From positions 124,001-188,000 of the forward strand of contig JAEUSU010000041.1 of the NCBI GenBank assembly GCA_016788635.1: a stretch of 64,000 nt of DNA, given 5' to 3'. Below are positions 51,838 through 60,497 of this stretch, one piece after another. The stretch is from Flavobacteriales bacterium. Lineage in GTDB: Bacteria > Bacteroidota > Bacteroidia > Flavobacteriales_F > PHOS-HE28. Numbering within the stretch: the stretch's first letter is position 1; each line of letters begins with the position of its first letter. The notes under the pieces are model-generated. The model made no database searches. It saw nothing but the letters and a program-made list of their open reading frames with translations, and had not been told where the DNA came from. Position numbers and translations under genes: made by a program.

Positions 51838-53667
51838 ATGATCGGCATGTGCATACCCCTTTCCCAACACACCTTCCACATCCCCGTCATGGGGCTGGGC
51901 TATACCATCGACACGCCGCTGAAGGTGGCCCACCTGGGCATCTCCTCCGTGGTGTCCATCATCGAGGATGAACTCGTGGAGCGCATGCGTGCATACCACG
52001 CGGAGCAGAACGGCGAGGCTTACGAGCCCATCCCCAAGCCCTCGCCCGACCATCGCGCCCGCCGCATCACGGCCTACCTGGACTTGTTGCAGCGCCTGGT
52101 GGTCCGCAACACGGAGCGGGTGCGCGCCACGCCCATTGCGATGGCTTCCGAGAGCGCTTTGTACTTCGAGCTGCTGCCGGCAGGATCACCGTTACGAGAG
52201 CGCTACCAGGCATTGCTCGCCATGCCACCAGGGCCGGCACGCGACGGGAAGGAAATGGAGTTGCGCTCCCATATCACACCGGGTCCGATCGACGTGAACA
52301 TCATGGCCAAGATCGATCCCACGAACTACGGCCCCGATGGTGTGCCCCTTCCGGATGAGTTTTGCGATGCCATGGCCGCGCTTCGCGGTTTCGCCAACAG
52401 CCCGCTGCGTTCCGGCGTGGTACTCAGCGCGGGTTACAATCCCAGGCTGTATGCCTACCTCGCACAATTTTCCGACTTTCTGCCCGATGCCGAAGGTCAA
52501 GTGCGCAAGCACGTCATTCTCAAAGTGAGCGACCTGCGTTCCGCTCAGGTTCAAGGCCGATTACTGGCCAAGAAAGGCATCTGGGTGTCGGAGTACCGCA
52601 TCGAATCAGGATTGAACTGCGGGGGGCATGTCTTCGCCACCGAAGGCCTGTTGATGGGCCCGATCCTACAGGACTTCGCTGATCATCGGGAGGCGCTGGC
52701 CGAGGAATTGTGGCAGACGTGCAATAGTGCGTTGAAGGCTGCAGGCCATGCCGGATTCCCCGAGCGGCCCTTGCAGCGCATCACCGCACAAGGTGGCATC
52801 GGCACGGCGGCCGAGGACCTCTTCCTGCGGGAGCATTATGGTGTGGACGGCACGGGATGGGGCAGTCCGTTCCTGCTCGTACCCGAAGCCACCAATGTGG
52901 ATGATTCCACGCTGCAGCAGCTCACCCACGCGCGGCCGGAGGATCTCTTTCTGAGCAACGCTTCTCCGCTCGGTGTGCCCTTCCGCAACTTTCGGCCGAG
53001 CAGTTCGGAGCAGCAGCGCCTGGCCCGGATCGCCAAAGGACGGCCGGGGAGCCCATGCTATAAGGAGTTCCTCAGCAGCAACACGGAATTCACAAAGCGG
53101 CCCATTTGTACCGCCTCGCGCCAGTATCAGCATTTGAAGCTGCAGCAGTTGCGTGCCACCATCACCGATCCGGTGGCCTTGGCGCGTGAGGAGGCCGCGG
53201 TCACGGATAAGGACTGCCTGTGTGAGGGCCTGGGTGCCGGAGCGCTCCTCAAGGCCCGACTATCTCCAGCACACAAGCTGGAGGCCGTGACCATCTGCCC
53301 GGGTCCCAACACGGTGTACTTCAACAAGGTGGTGTCCCTGCGCAACATGGTGGACCACATCTATGGACGTACCGACCTGCTGGCCGGGGTGGACCGTCCG
53401 CACATGTTCGTGAAGGAGCTTACACTCTACGTGGACCACTTGCGGAACGAGATTGGGCGCATCACATCCGAGGTGAGCGCCAAGCAGGAACGACGCTTGG
53501 CCACCTTCCGGAACAACCTCCTCGAAGGCGTTCAGCATTACACAGCCCTTTTACGCACCCTGCAGGAACGCGCCGCCGCCGATGTGGAGCGCATGCGCAC
53601 CGACCTGGACCGGCTGGCCTCCGAGGTGCGGACACTGGTACTGCCCGAAGCGGGGCCCGTAGCTTGA
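51838..53667 (+). CDS. Conserved protein of unknown function, upstream of tyrosine phenol-lyase
   Basis: 609 aa, soluble, no signal peptide. It begins with TFHIPVMGLGYTIDTPLKVA then HLGISSVVSIIEDEL, which vaguely recalls TIM-barrel flavoproteins such as nitronate monooxygenase, and GLNCGGHVFATEGLLMGPIL may be a cofactor loop. Conserved-looking Cys: CYKEF, RPICTASRQ, DKDCLCEGLGAGAL and AVTICPGPNTVYFNK. I cannot name the family. The C-terminal ~90 residues are helical. 33 bp separate it from the TPL gene and it follows the operator at 51743, so it heads a three-gene unit with TPL and tryptophanase; a role in aromatic amino-acid breakdown is possible. Confidence 0.72.
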   Translation: MIGMCIPLSQHTFHIPVMGLGYTIDTPLKVAHLGISSVVSIIEDELVERMRAYHAEQNGEAYEPIPKPSPDHRARRITAYLDLLQRLVVRNTERVRATPIAMASESALYFELLPAGSPLRERYQALLAMPPGPARDGKEMELRSHITPGPIDVNIMAKIDPTNYGPDGVPLPDEFCDAMAALRGFANSPLRSGVVLSAGYNPRLYAYLAQFSDFLPDAEGQVRKHVILKVSDLRSAQVQGRLLAKKGIWVSEYRIESGLNCGGHVFATEGLLMGPILQDFADHREALAEELWQTCNSALKAAGHAGFPERPLQRITAQGGIGTAAEDLFLREHYGVDGTGWGSPFLLVPEATNVDDSTLQQLTHARPEDLFLSNASPLGVPFRNFRPSSSEQQRLARIAKGRPGSPCYKEFLSSNTEFTKRPICTASRQYQHLKLQQLRATITDPVALAREEAAVTDKDCLCEGLGAGALLKARLSPAHKLEAVTICPGPNTVYFNKVVSLRNMVDHIYGRTDLLAGVDRPHMFVKELTLYVDHLRNEIGRITSEVSAKQERRLATFRNNLLEGVQHYTALLRTLQERAAADVERMRTDLDRLASEVRTLVLPEAGPVA

Positions 53668-53700
53668 TGTGGACCACATGGTCCCTATAACGAAGAGACG

Positions 53701-55083
53701 ATGAAAAAGACCTCCTGGGCCGAGCCCTTCAAGATCAAAATGGTCGAACCCCTCTTCATGACCACGCGTGAACAGCGCGTGAAAGCCATGGAAGAAGCCG
53801 GATACAACACCTTCCTGCTGCCATCCGAGTACGTCTACATCGACCTGCTCACGGACAGCGGTACCAGTGCCATGAGCGACCGCCAATGGGCCGGGCTTAT
53901 GTTGGGTGACGAGGCTTATGCGGGCAGTCGCAACTACTACCACCTGGAGGAGGCCGTACGGAAGTACTACGGCTACAAGTACCTCATCCCCACGCACCAG
54001 GGCCGGGGCGCGGAGAACATCCTCTCCCAGATCCTCATCAAGCCCGGCGACATCGTGCCCGGCAACATGTACTTCACCACCACCAAGCTCCATCAGGAAC
54101 TGGCGGGCGGCACCTTCGTGGACATCATCGTGGACGAGGCGCACGACCCCAGGAGCAGCTTCCCCTTCAAAGGAAATGTGGACCTCGCCAAGCTGCAGCG
54201 CGTGATCGATGCGAATGGCGCGAAGAAGATCCCCTACGTCTCGATCGCGACCACCGTGAACATGGCCGGTGGGCAGCCCATCTCCCTGGCCAACCTGAAA
54301 GCCTTGCGCGAACTGACGACGAAGCACGCCATCCGGATCATCCACGACATGACGCGTGTGGCCGAGAACGCCTACATGATACAGCAGCTGGAAGTGGGGC
54401 AGGGGGGACGCAGTGTAGCGGAGCTCGTGCATGAGATCTGCTCGCTCACCGACGGGGCCACCATGAGCGCAAAGAAGGACGCACTGGTGAACATCGGTGG
54501 CTTCATGGCCACCAACGAGTGGTATGTGTTCGAGGAAGCGCGGAACATGGTGGTGATCTACGAGGGGCTGCACACCTACGGTGGCCTGGCTGGTCGCGAC
54601 ATGGAGGCCATGGCCATCGGCATCGAGGAAAGCGTGCAGGACGACCACATCCGCGCGCGCGTGGGACAGGTCTTTTACCTCGGGCAGAAGCTGATCGACA
54701 TGGGCATACCCATCGTTCTACCCGTTGGAACCCATGGCATTTTCCTCGATGCGAAAGCCTTCCTGCCACACCTGCCGCAGACCGCCTTCCCCGCGCAGGC
54801 CCTCGCGGCGGAGCTGTACGTGGATAGTGGCGTGCGCGCCATGGAGCGCGGCATCGTCAGCGCCGGTCGCGACAAGTCCACCGGCGACCATTGCTACCCC
54901 GAGCTGGAATTGGTACGTCTCACCATCCCGCGTCGCGTGTACACCCAGGCCCATATGGACGTGGTGGCCGAGAGCGTGCAACGTGTGTTCGAGCGCCGTG
55001 ATGGGATCACCGGATTGAGAATGACCTACGAGCCAAAATACCTGCGCTTCTTCCAGGCGCGTTTTGAACCCTTGCCGGCATGA
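53701..55083 (+). CDS. tpl: Tyrosine phenol-lyase (beta-eliminating PLP enzyme)
   Basis: 460 aa. It cleaves tyrosine to phenol, pyruvate and ammonia. Opening block EPFKIKMVEPLFMTTREQR is shared by TPL and tryptophanase. PLP-binding lysine is Lys259 in MSAKKDALVNIGG; Asp216 and Arg219 (HDMTRVAEN) correspond to Asp214/Arg217 of Citrobacter TPL. The substrate-selective Arg (Arg381 in Citrobacter) is retained as Arg383 in VRAMERGIVSAGRD, which points to TPL rather than tryptophanase. The tail MTYEPKYLRFFQARFEPL is typical. It overlaps the tryptophanase gene by 4 bp (55080-55083). Confidence 0.92.
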   Translation: MKKTSWAEPFKIKMVEPLFMTTREQRVKAMEEAGYNTFLLPSEYVYIDLLTDSGTSAMSDRQWAGLMLGDEAYAGSRNYYHLEEAVRKYYGYKYLIPTHQGRGAENILSQILIKPGDIVPGNMYFTTTKLHQELAGGTFVDIIVDEAHDPRSSFPFKGNVDLAKLQRVIDANGAKKIPYVSIATTVNMAGGQPISLANLKALRELTTKHAIRIIHDMTRVAENAYMIQQLEVGQGGRSVAELVHEICSLTDGATMSAKKDALVNIGGFMATNEWYVFEEARNMVVIYEGLHTYGGLAGRDMEAMAIGIEESVQDDHIRARVGQVFYLGQKLIDMGIPIVLPVGTHGIFLDAKAFLPHLPQTAFPAQALAAELYVDSGVRAMERGIVSAGRDKSTGDHCYPELELVRLTIPRRVYTQAHMDVVAESVQRVFERRDGITGLRMTYEPKYLRFFQARFEPLPA

Positions 55084-56453
55084 AGCACCGCACCATCATC
55101 GAGCCCTTCCGCATCAAAAGCGTGGAGCCCATCGGTCTCAGCACCGAGGAGGAACGCGTGGAGTACCTGAAGGAGGCTCATTACAACCCCTTTCTTCTCC
55201 GTTCACGCGATGTGATCATCGACCTGATGACCGACAGCGGCACCAGCGCCATGAGCGCGCACCAGTGGGCCGGCATTATGGAGGGCGATGAAGCCTACGC
55301 CGGCTCGCGCAGCTGGGAACGCATGCTGGCCGAGGTGCAGGACCTTACCGGCATTGAGTACGTGCTGCCCACCCATCAGGGACGCGCCGCCGAGCGCATC
55401 CTCTACGGGCACCTCGGTGGGCCGGGCAAGGTCTTCATCAGCAACACCCATTTTGACACCACGCGCGCCAACATCGAGTTCACCGGCGCCACCGCCATCG
55501 ATATCCCCATTGCTGAGTGCCGTGATCCCGCACTCCAGCACCCCTTCAAGGGCAACATGGACGTGGCCGAGCTGGACCACCTGTTGAAGGTGCACAAGGG
55601 ACAGGTGGGCGCCGTCATCCTTACCGTCACCAACAACAGCGGTGGCGGTCAGCCCGTGAGCATGGCCAATGCGGAGGGCGTGGCCAGCGTCTGTAAGCGC
55701 CATGGCGTGCCCTTCCTGCTGGACTGCTGCCGCATCGCGGAGAACAGCTGGTTCGTGAAGCACCGCGAAGAAGGCATGGAGGCCTTGACCTACCGCCAGA
55801 TCGCGCAGCGGATGTTCGCGCTTGCCGACGGTGCCATCATGAGCGCCAAGAAGGACGCGCTCGTCAACATGGGCGGCTTCCTTGCGCTGCGCGATGCGAC
55901 ACTGGTCGAGGCCTGCATCAACCTGCTCATCATCACCGAGGGCTTCACCACCTACGGCGGCCTCAGCGGGCGCGACATGGAGGCCATCGCCATCGGCCTG
56001 CAGGAGGTCTTCGATCCGCACTACCTTGACTATCGGATCCGCAGCACCACCTTCCTGGGCGAGAAGCTCCACCGCATCGGGGTTCCGCTCATGCGACCCA
56101 TCGGCGGCCATGCGGTCTACATTGATGCCAGGGCCCTCTACCCGCAGATCTCGCCGCACGAGTACCCCGGTCAGGCCCTTGTGTGCGAGCTCTTCCACCT
56201 CGGTGGCATTCGCAGTGTGGAGATCGGCTCGGTGATGTTCGGCACCTACCTGCCGGACGGCTCGCTCAAGCCTTCATCCATGGAGCTTGTGCGCCTCGCC
56301 ATCCCGCGCCGCGTGTACACCCAGAGCCACATGGAGTACGTGGCCGAGACTTTCGAGGAGATCATGCGCACACGAGCGCAGGTGCGGGGCTGCCGCATCA
56401 TAAAGGAGCCGAAGTTCCTCCGGCATTTCACGGCGCATTTCGAGCGGGTGTAG
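55080..56453 (+). CDS. tnaA: Tryptophanase (TnaA)-like PLP lyase
   Basis: 457 aa paralogue of the preceding enzyme. EPFRIKSVEPIGLSTEEER, PTHQGRAAERILYG, TVTNNSGGGQPVSMANA, MSAKKDALVNMGGF and GLSGRDMEAIAIGL are the family core. Where TPL has MERG, this protein has SVEIGSVMFG, the tryptophanase pattern (Val in place of the substrate-selective Arg), so Trp to indole + pyruvate + ammonia is the likely reaction. LLDCCRIAEN differs from the usual LDAARFAEN, with two Cys beside the PLP-contacting Asp and Arg. Translationally coupled to TPL. The identification as tryptophanase rather than a second TPL is by residues only. Confidence 0.85.
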   Translation: MKHRTIIEPFRIKSVEPIGLSTEEERVEYLKEAHYNPFLLRSRDVIIDLMTDSGTSAMSAHQWAGIMEGDEAYAGSRSWERMLAEVQDLTGIEYVLPTHQGRAAERILYGHLGGPGKVFISNTHFDTTRANIEFTGATAIDIPIAECRDPALQHPFKGNMDVAELDHLLKVHKGQVGAVILTVTNNSGGGQPVSMANAEGVASVCKRHGVPFLLDCCRIAENSWFVKHREEGMEALTYRQIAQRMFALADGAIMSAKKDALVNMGGFLALRDATLVEACINLLIITEGFTTYGGLSGRDMEAIAIGLQEVFDPHYLDYRIRSTTFLGEKLHRIGVPLMRPIGGHAVYIDARALYPQISPHEYPGQALVCELFHLGGIRSVEIGSVMFGTYLPDGSLKPSSMELVRLAIPRRVYTQSHMEYVAETFEEIMRTRAQVRGCRIIKEPKFLRHFTAHFERV

Positions 56454-56467
56454 CCACTCCTTGCAGA

Positions 56468-57499
56468 TCAGAACGGATTCCGCAATTCCGGGTCGTTCAC
56501 GAACGCGGTATCCGTGAGCGTATGCAGGAAGGCCACCAGGTCGGCTTTCTGCTGCGGGGTGAGCCCGATGGTGAGGCCCGTTCCGGGCTTGGTCATGATG
56601 GGGTCCAGACTGGGGCTGTGCTGCACGCCACTGCTGTAAAAGTCCACCACTTCTTCCAGTGTGGCGAAGCGCCCATCGTGCATGTAGGGCGCGGTGAGGG
56701 CGATGTTGCGCAGGGTGGGGGTCTTGAAGGCGCCCATTTCAATGGGGTTGCCGGTGACGGCGTAGCGCCCTACGTCGAAGCCCGTGAATGTACTTTGCAG
56801 TCCGATGTTGTGGAAACGGTTGTCCGTCATCAGCGGCACGGCGTGGCAATGGAAGCAGTCGCCCGTTTCGCTCAGAAAGATGCTCATGCCACTGACCTCC
56901 TGTGCGGTGAGCATTTCCTCGTACCGCAGGTAACGATCGAACTTCGAATGGGTGGAAGTGAGGCGGCGGAACCATTGTGCGAGGGCGCGCGCCACATCCT
57001 CGCGGGTGATCCAGCAGGTGCCGAGGGCCTTGCGGAAGAGCTCCGGATATTCGGGGTGGCTGCGCAGCACGTTCACGTCCACCTGGAAGAAGTCGCTTAC
57101 CTCGAAGCGCATGATGTCCTGCAGGTTGCCGCTCACCTTGCCGTTCCACAGAAATGAACTGTTCCACGCGAGGTTCACGTGGGGCAACACGTTCACGGTG
57201 CCGTTGGGCACGGTGAAGGAACGGGCCTGATCATGACAGGTGGCACAGGCGAGTCCTTGGAGCGGTCCGTTGCGCGAAAGCAGGGTATCGTAGTAGAGCC
57301 GCCTGCCCAGCGCCATACCTTCCAAGGTGAGTGGATCACTGAACACGGGTGGCGCGGGGAAATAGAAGGGGAGGACGATGTTATGCGGACTTGTCTGTGT
57401 GGCGCAGGGGTCGGCTTCCTCCGCGGTGTTCCGTTGGCAGGAGGGCCCCAGGACCAATAGCAGCACAGGACCGACCAGACGCCGCAAACCCCGGCTCAT
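56468..57499 (-). CDS. Dihaem cytochrome c peroxidase, MauG/MbnH-like lipoprotein
   Basis: 343 aa with signal MSRGLRRLVGPVLLLVLGPSC (lipobox). Two haem sites: ACATCHDQ (Cys85, Cys88, His89) and GDCFHCHAVP, with the CcpA/MauG framework GLACATCHDQARSFTVPNGT; IEMGAFKTPTLRNIALTAPY and MHDGRFATLEEVVDFY. MauG-type enzymes carry out post-translational oxidations, and MbnH oxidises a Trp of MbnP to kynurenine. Overlap by 4 bp (57496-57499) with the upstream MbnP-like gene supports the MbnH assignment. Plain peroxide-detoxifying CcpA is the alternative. Confidence 0.88.
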   Translation of the reverse strand: MSRGLRRLVGPVLLLVLGPSCQRNTAEEADPCATQTSPHNIVLPFYFPAPPVFSDPLTLEGMALGRRLYYDTLLSRNGPLQGLACATCHDQARSFTVPNGTVNVLPHVNLAWNSSFLWNGKVSGNLQDIMRFEVSDFFQVDVNVLRSHPEYPELFRKALGTCWITREDVARALAQWFRRLTSTHSKFDRYLRYEEMLTAQEVSGMSIFLSETGDCFHCHAVPLMTDNRFHNIGLQSTFTGFDVGRYAVTGNPIEMGAFKTPTLRNIALTAPYMHDGRFATLEEVVDFYSSGVQHSPSLDPIMTKPGTGLTIGLTPQQKADLVAFLHTLTDTAFVNDPELRNPF

Positions 57500-58233
57500 G
57501 GCGTACAGGCGATGGTGAACGCGTCCGCGCAGTTGTCGCTCAGCAGCGCCATGAGCGTCATGCTTCCCATGGAGTAGCTGCCGCTGGACAGGTCGTAGGT
57601 ATGTGGCGTGCGGAACACCTCGTTCAGGTTGAAATGCAGGATGACGGTGCCGCCGCTACTGCCCACTGTGAAAGGCTGCTGGAGGACGCATTGCGGCAGG
57701 TTCTCATTACGGCCCAGGTGCATGGCATAGCCGGTGGGCAAGCCGCTGTTCAGGAAGTGGCCTTCGAACTTCATGAAATGGTAGCCGCCGCCCATGCCCA
57801 CGGGCCAGGCCATGTTCACGTTCTCCAAGGTGTTCGGCAGGCCGCCGGTGACATTGAGCGTGTCGGGCAGGCCGAGCAGCAGGGTGGCTCCGGTGTACTC
57901 TCCAAGCGGCACCGCGCCGAGGTCGAAGCTGTTGGATGCCATGCCGTTGATATAGAAGGGTCCGGGGATCACGGGATCATCGTCGGAGCTGTCGGCCGTA
58001 AGAAGGCGGATCCCGCTGATGTAGTATTCCAGACGGGTGATGGAGAAGGCATGCCCCGCTTCGTTGATGTAGCGGAGGGTATCGTAGTCCAGCAGTGCGC
58101 CATCCACATGATGCTCCAGCTTCAGGGTGAAGTTGGATGGAACAGGATCAGGCGCGGGCGTGGGGGATCCCTCCTTTTTGCAGGCCATCAACAGGAGCAA
58201 GGCGGGTAGGATGAGGAGCCTGAAGGTGTTCAT
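57496..58233 (-). CDS. MbnP-like lipoprotein, partner of the dihaem peroxidase
   Basis: 245 aa from ATG at 58233 (MNTFRLLILPALLLLMAC lipobox; upstream in-frame codons cross the operator). NFTLKLEHHVDGALLDYDTL, then ITRLEYYISGIRLLTADSSD, NVNMAWPVGMGGGYHFMKFE, ending with HFNLNEVFRTPH follow the MbnP (PF20243) plan: two N-terminal strands, the 'MAW...GYHFMKFEG' segment with the Trp near the site oxidised in MbnP, and a late 'V-F-P' strand. MbnP binds copper after Trp is turned into kynurenine by its MauG-like partner. This would be a copper-handling pair in the periplasm. Starts a two-gene operon with the peroxidase. Confidence 0.82.
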   Translation of the reverse strand: MNTFRLLILPALLLLMACKKEGSPTPAPDPVPSNFTLKLEHHVDGALLDYDTLRYINEAGHAFSITRLEYYISGIRLLTADSSDDDPVIPGPFYINGMASNSFDLGAVPLGEYTGATLLLGLPDTLNVTGGLPNTLENVNMAWPVGMGGGYHFMKFEGHFLNSGLPTGYAMHLGRNENLPQCVLQQPFTVGSSGGTVILHFNLNEVFRTPHTYDLSSGSYSMGSMTLMALLSDNCADAFTIACTP

Positions 58234-58275
58234 GTTCTCCGCCTGCCGATCGAATGATGACCACAGTGGTGGGTA

Positions 58276-58348
58276 CAAAGGAACCGTGGCCCGGGCGCGA
58301 CATCCATGATCGATGTCATAAAAAAGGATAAAAAGGTCCTTAAATTGG
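58276..58348. promoter_or_regulatory. Divergent promoters sharing one FNR/DNR-like operator (MbnP pair and lysyl-oxidase-like gene)
   Basis: ATGAT-CGAT-GTCAT at 58306-58319 (centre 58312.5). Minus strand: TTCCTTTG from 58283 to 58276, distance 29.5 bp, towards the MbnP-like gene. Plus strand: TAAATTGG at 58341-58348, distance 28.5 bp, towards the lysyl-oxidase-like gene. Same two-sided geometry as the site at 51743. Confidence 0.75.
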
Positions 58349-58418
58349 GACCGGGATCCAGGAAAAAAATGGTTATCCCATGGATCCAAGGATGATCAAC
58401 ACCCAACCCCCACGACCC

Positions 58419-60479
58419 ATGCGAAGGACTACGCTGCTCTCCTGGCTTCCAATTGTGCAGATGCTTCTGCAGGCCCCAGTGGCCATCGCCCAATGCACCA
58501 CCACGAACGCCACCTCCTGCCAATGTCCGCCTGGCATGGGGGCGGATTGCGACCTGCTGCCGGATGTGACCATTTCCTGGTTCGGCCTGGTCAATTACCT
58601 CTCCGGTCCCAACGAGCAGGCGGGCCGGGTCTACATCAGCGGGTCCACGCCGAACATCGGATATGGGCCACTGGAGGTGCGCGGAGTGGACCTGAACGGG
58701 AACCGCCGCTTTGTCTGCGGAGTGGACACGTTCACGGTGTACGACCCCAGTGCCTCGCAGCAGTTCGCCTGCCCGAACGGCGGCACGGCCAAGCAGTTGA
58801 CCACGCAGCGCATATTCCACAAGAACGGCAATGCCATGACTTCCGTGGAGCGGGTGATGCCCCAAGGCATGACCTATCACCCCACCCACGGCCACACGCA
58901 CTACGACCAGTGGGGCATTTACAGCCTGCGCCTGCCCGAGCCCGGTGTGACCGATCCGCGCCAATGGCCGATCATCAACCAAGGCTACAAACTGGGGTTC
59001 TGCCTGATGGATTACAACACCTGCTCGGATGCGGCGGTGAACCACCACTGCAAGGATGACAACACGGTGTACGGCCAGGGCATGACGCTCACCGGGCCGG
59101 ATTTCCCCAATTTCGGATTGGGCGGGCCCTATGGCTGCAGTATGGTGAGGCAGGGCATCTCATCGGGCTATACGGACATCTACAGCGAGTACCTGGACGG
59201 AATGTGGATCGACATCCCGTCAGGTACCTGCAATGGGGATTACTGGATCGTGTACGAGGTGGATCCCTTGAACGTGGCGCTCGAGACGGATGAGGACAAC
59301 AACTGGACCGCCGTACCGATCACGCTCACCCAGCAGCCTGCGGGCGCTGGTCAGGCGCTCATCCGGTGCGATGAGCAGCCGGTCGTCTGTCCGGGCACAA
59401 CGGTGCGACTCTATGCCAACGCCGGACTGTCCTATTTGTGGTCCACCGGAGAAACGACGAACAGTATTCAGGCCGGGCCGGGCAGCTACTCGGTGACCGT
59501 CACGAATTATTGCGGCGCGGCCACATCGTCCGTATTCACCGTCACACAGATCGCGCAACCCGCCGCGCCCAGTGCTTCCGGTGTATCCATCTGTGAAGGC
59601 GACAACGCCATATTGAACGCATCAGGCACGAACCTGGTCTGGTATGATGCCATGGGTTCACCGGTCGGTTCCGGAGGCACATTCACCACACCACCGCTGT
59701 ATACCACCACCACCTACCAGGTGGCCGACGTGAATGAGGTGACCGGGACCCAGATCTCCGGTGGTCCCGCCGATAACAGCGGGAGTGGTGCTTACCATGC
59801 CGGTGGGCAGGGGCTGCGCTTCGATGTACACGCGGCCCTCCGGTTGAAGACCGTGAAGGTCTACGCAGGAAGTGCTGGTTACCGGACCATTGAGCTGGTA
59901 GATGCCGTGGGTGTGCTGAGGGCTTCCCGATCGGTGAACCTGCCCGCCGGCCAATCCACGGTGCAACTGGACCTCGATGTGCCCCCGGGGAACAACTACT
60001 ATCTGACGGTGACCGGGATGACCGATCTGTGGAGAGGCAGTAGCGGCATCTCCTATCCGTATGCGATCGGCACCGTGGCGACAATCACAGGGTCGAGCGG
60101 AGGGGCGGGCTTCTACTACTACTTCTATGATTGGCAGGTGGAGGTGGGCGGCGGCACATGTGCCAGTGCGATGACGCCCGTGGTGGTGGACGTGCAGGTC
60201 TGCACGGGTGTCGAGGGCGGTCTGTCGTTGCGCGGCTTCCAGGTGTATCCCAACCCGAACACCGGTGTCTTCACCCTTGAGCTGCATCTGCTGCGCGATA
60301 CGCGTGTGGACCTCACCCTGATGGATGCCGTGGGCCGCGTGGTATACGTCGGCTCGCAGGCTGCGACCGCTGGACACTGGCGGCACCCCATGCACCTGGA
60401 AGGCCTGCCTGCGGGCATCTATCACCTGAACGTGGATCTGGAGGGGAGGCGATTCTCCAAGCGGGTGGTAATGCAGTAA
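58419..60479 (+). CDS. Secreted lysyl-oxidase-like copper protein with Ig-like and T9SS sorting domains
   Basis: 686 aa from ATG at 58419 (MRRTTLLSWLPIVQMLLQAP signal peptide; 58380 is an alternative). Domain 1 (~30-310) is lysyl-oxidase-like: DVTISWFGLVNYLSGPNEQA, TYHPTHGHTHYDQWGIYSL with HxxHxHxH for copper, GISSGYTDIYSEYLDGMWID and YEVDPLNVALETDEDNN. Lysyl oxidases oxidise lysine amines with copper and O2. Domain 2 is Ig-like (GVSICEGDNAILNASGTNLV). The last ~75 residues (YPNPNTGVFTLELHLLRDTR... LNVDLEGRRFSKRVVMQ) are the T9SS type A sorting domain, so it is released or attached to the surface. Shares a divergent FNR-like operator with the MbnP/MbnH pair. Confidence 0.85.
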   Translation: MRRTTLLSWLPIVQMLLQAPVAIAQCTTTNATSCQCPPGMGADCDLLPDVTISWFGLVNYLSGPNEQAGRVYISGSTPNIGYGPLEVRGVDLNGNRRFVCGVDTFTVYDPSASQQFACPNGGTAKQLTTQRIFHKNGNAMTSVERVMPQGMTYHPTHGHTHYDQWGIYSLRLPEPGVTDPRQWPIINQGYKLGFCLMDYNTCSDAAVNHHCKDDNTVYGQGMTLTGPDFPNFGLGGPYGCSMVRQGISSGYTDIYSEYLDGMWIDIPSGTCNGDYWIVYEVDPLNVALETDEDNNWTAVPITLTQQPAGAGQALIRCDEQPVVCPGTTVRLYANAGLSYLWSTGETTNSIQAGPGSYSVTVTNYCGAATSSVFTVTQIAQPAAPSASGVSICEGDNAILNASGTNLVWYDAMGSPVGSGGTFTTPPLYTTTTYQVADVNEVTGTQISGGPADNSGSGAYHAGGQGLRFDVHAALRLKTVKVYAGSAGYRTIELVDAVGVLRASRSVNLPAGQSTVQLDLDVPPGNNYYLTVTGMTDLWRGSSGISYPYAIGTVATITGSSGGAGFYYYFYDWQVEVGGGTCASAMTPVVVDVQVCTGVEGGLSLRGFQVYPNPNTGVFTLELHLLRDTRVDLTLMDAVGRVVYVGSQAATAGHWRHPMHLEGLPAGIYHLNVDLEGRRFSKRVVMQ

Positions 60480-60497
60480 CAGGGTCATGCACGGACC

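Noticed and set aside
53671-53684. GGACC-ACAT-GGTCC palindrome before the TPL gene
   Set aside because: Different sequence from the FNR-like sites, lies in a 33-bp intra-operon gap, no promoter element next to it; kept only as a note.
58336-58353. GGTCC/GGACC inverted pair overlapping the plus-strand -7 element of the lysyl-oxidase-like gene
   Set aside because: Only 5-bp arms and no second copy with the same spacing; could be chance.
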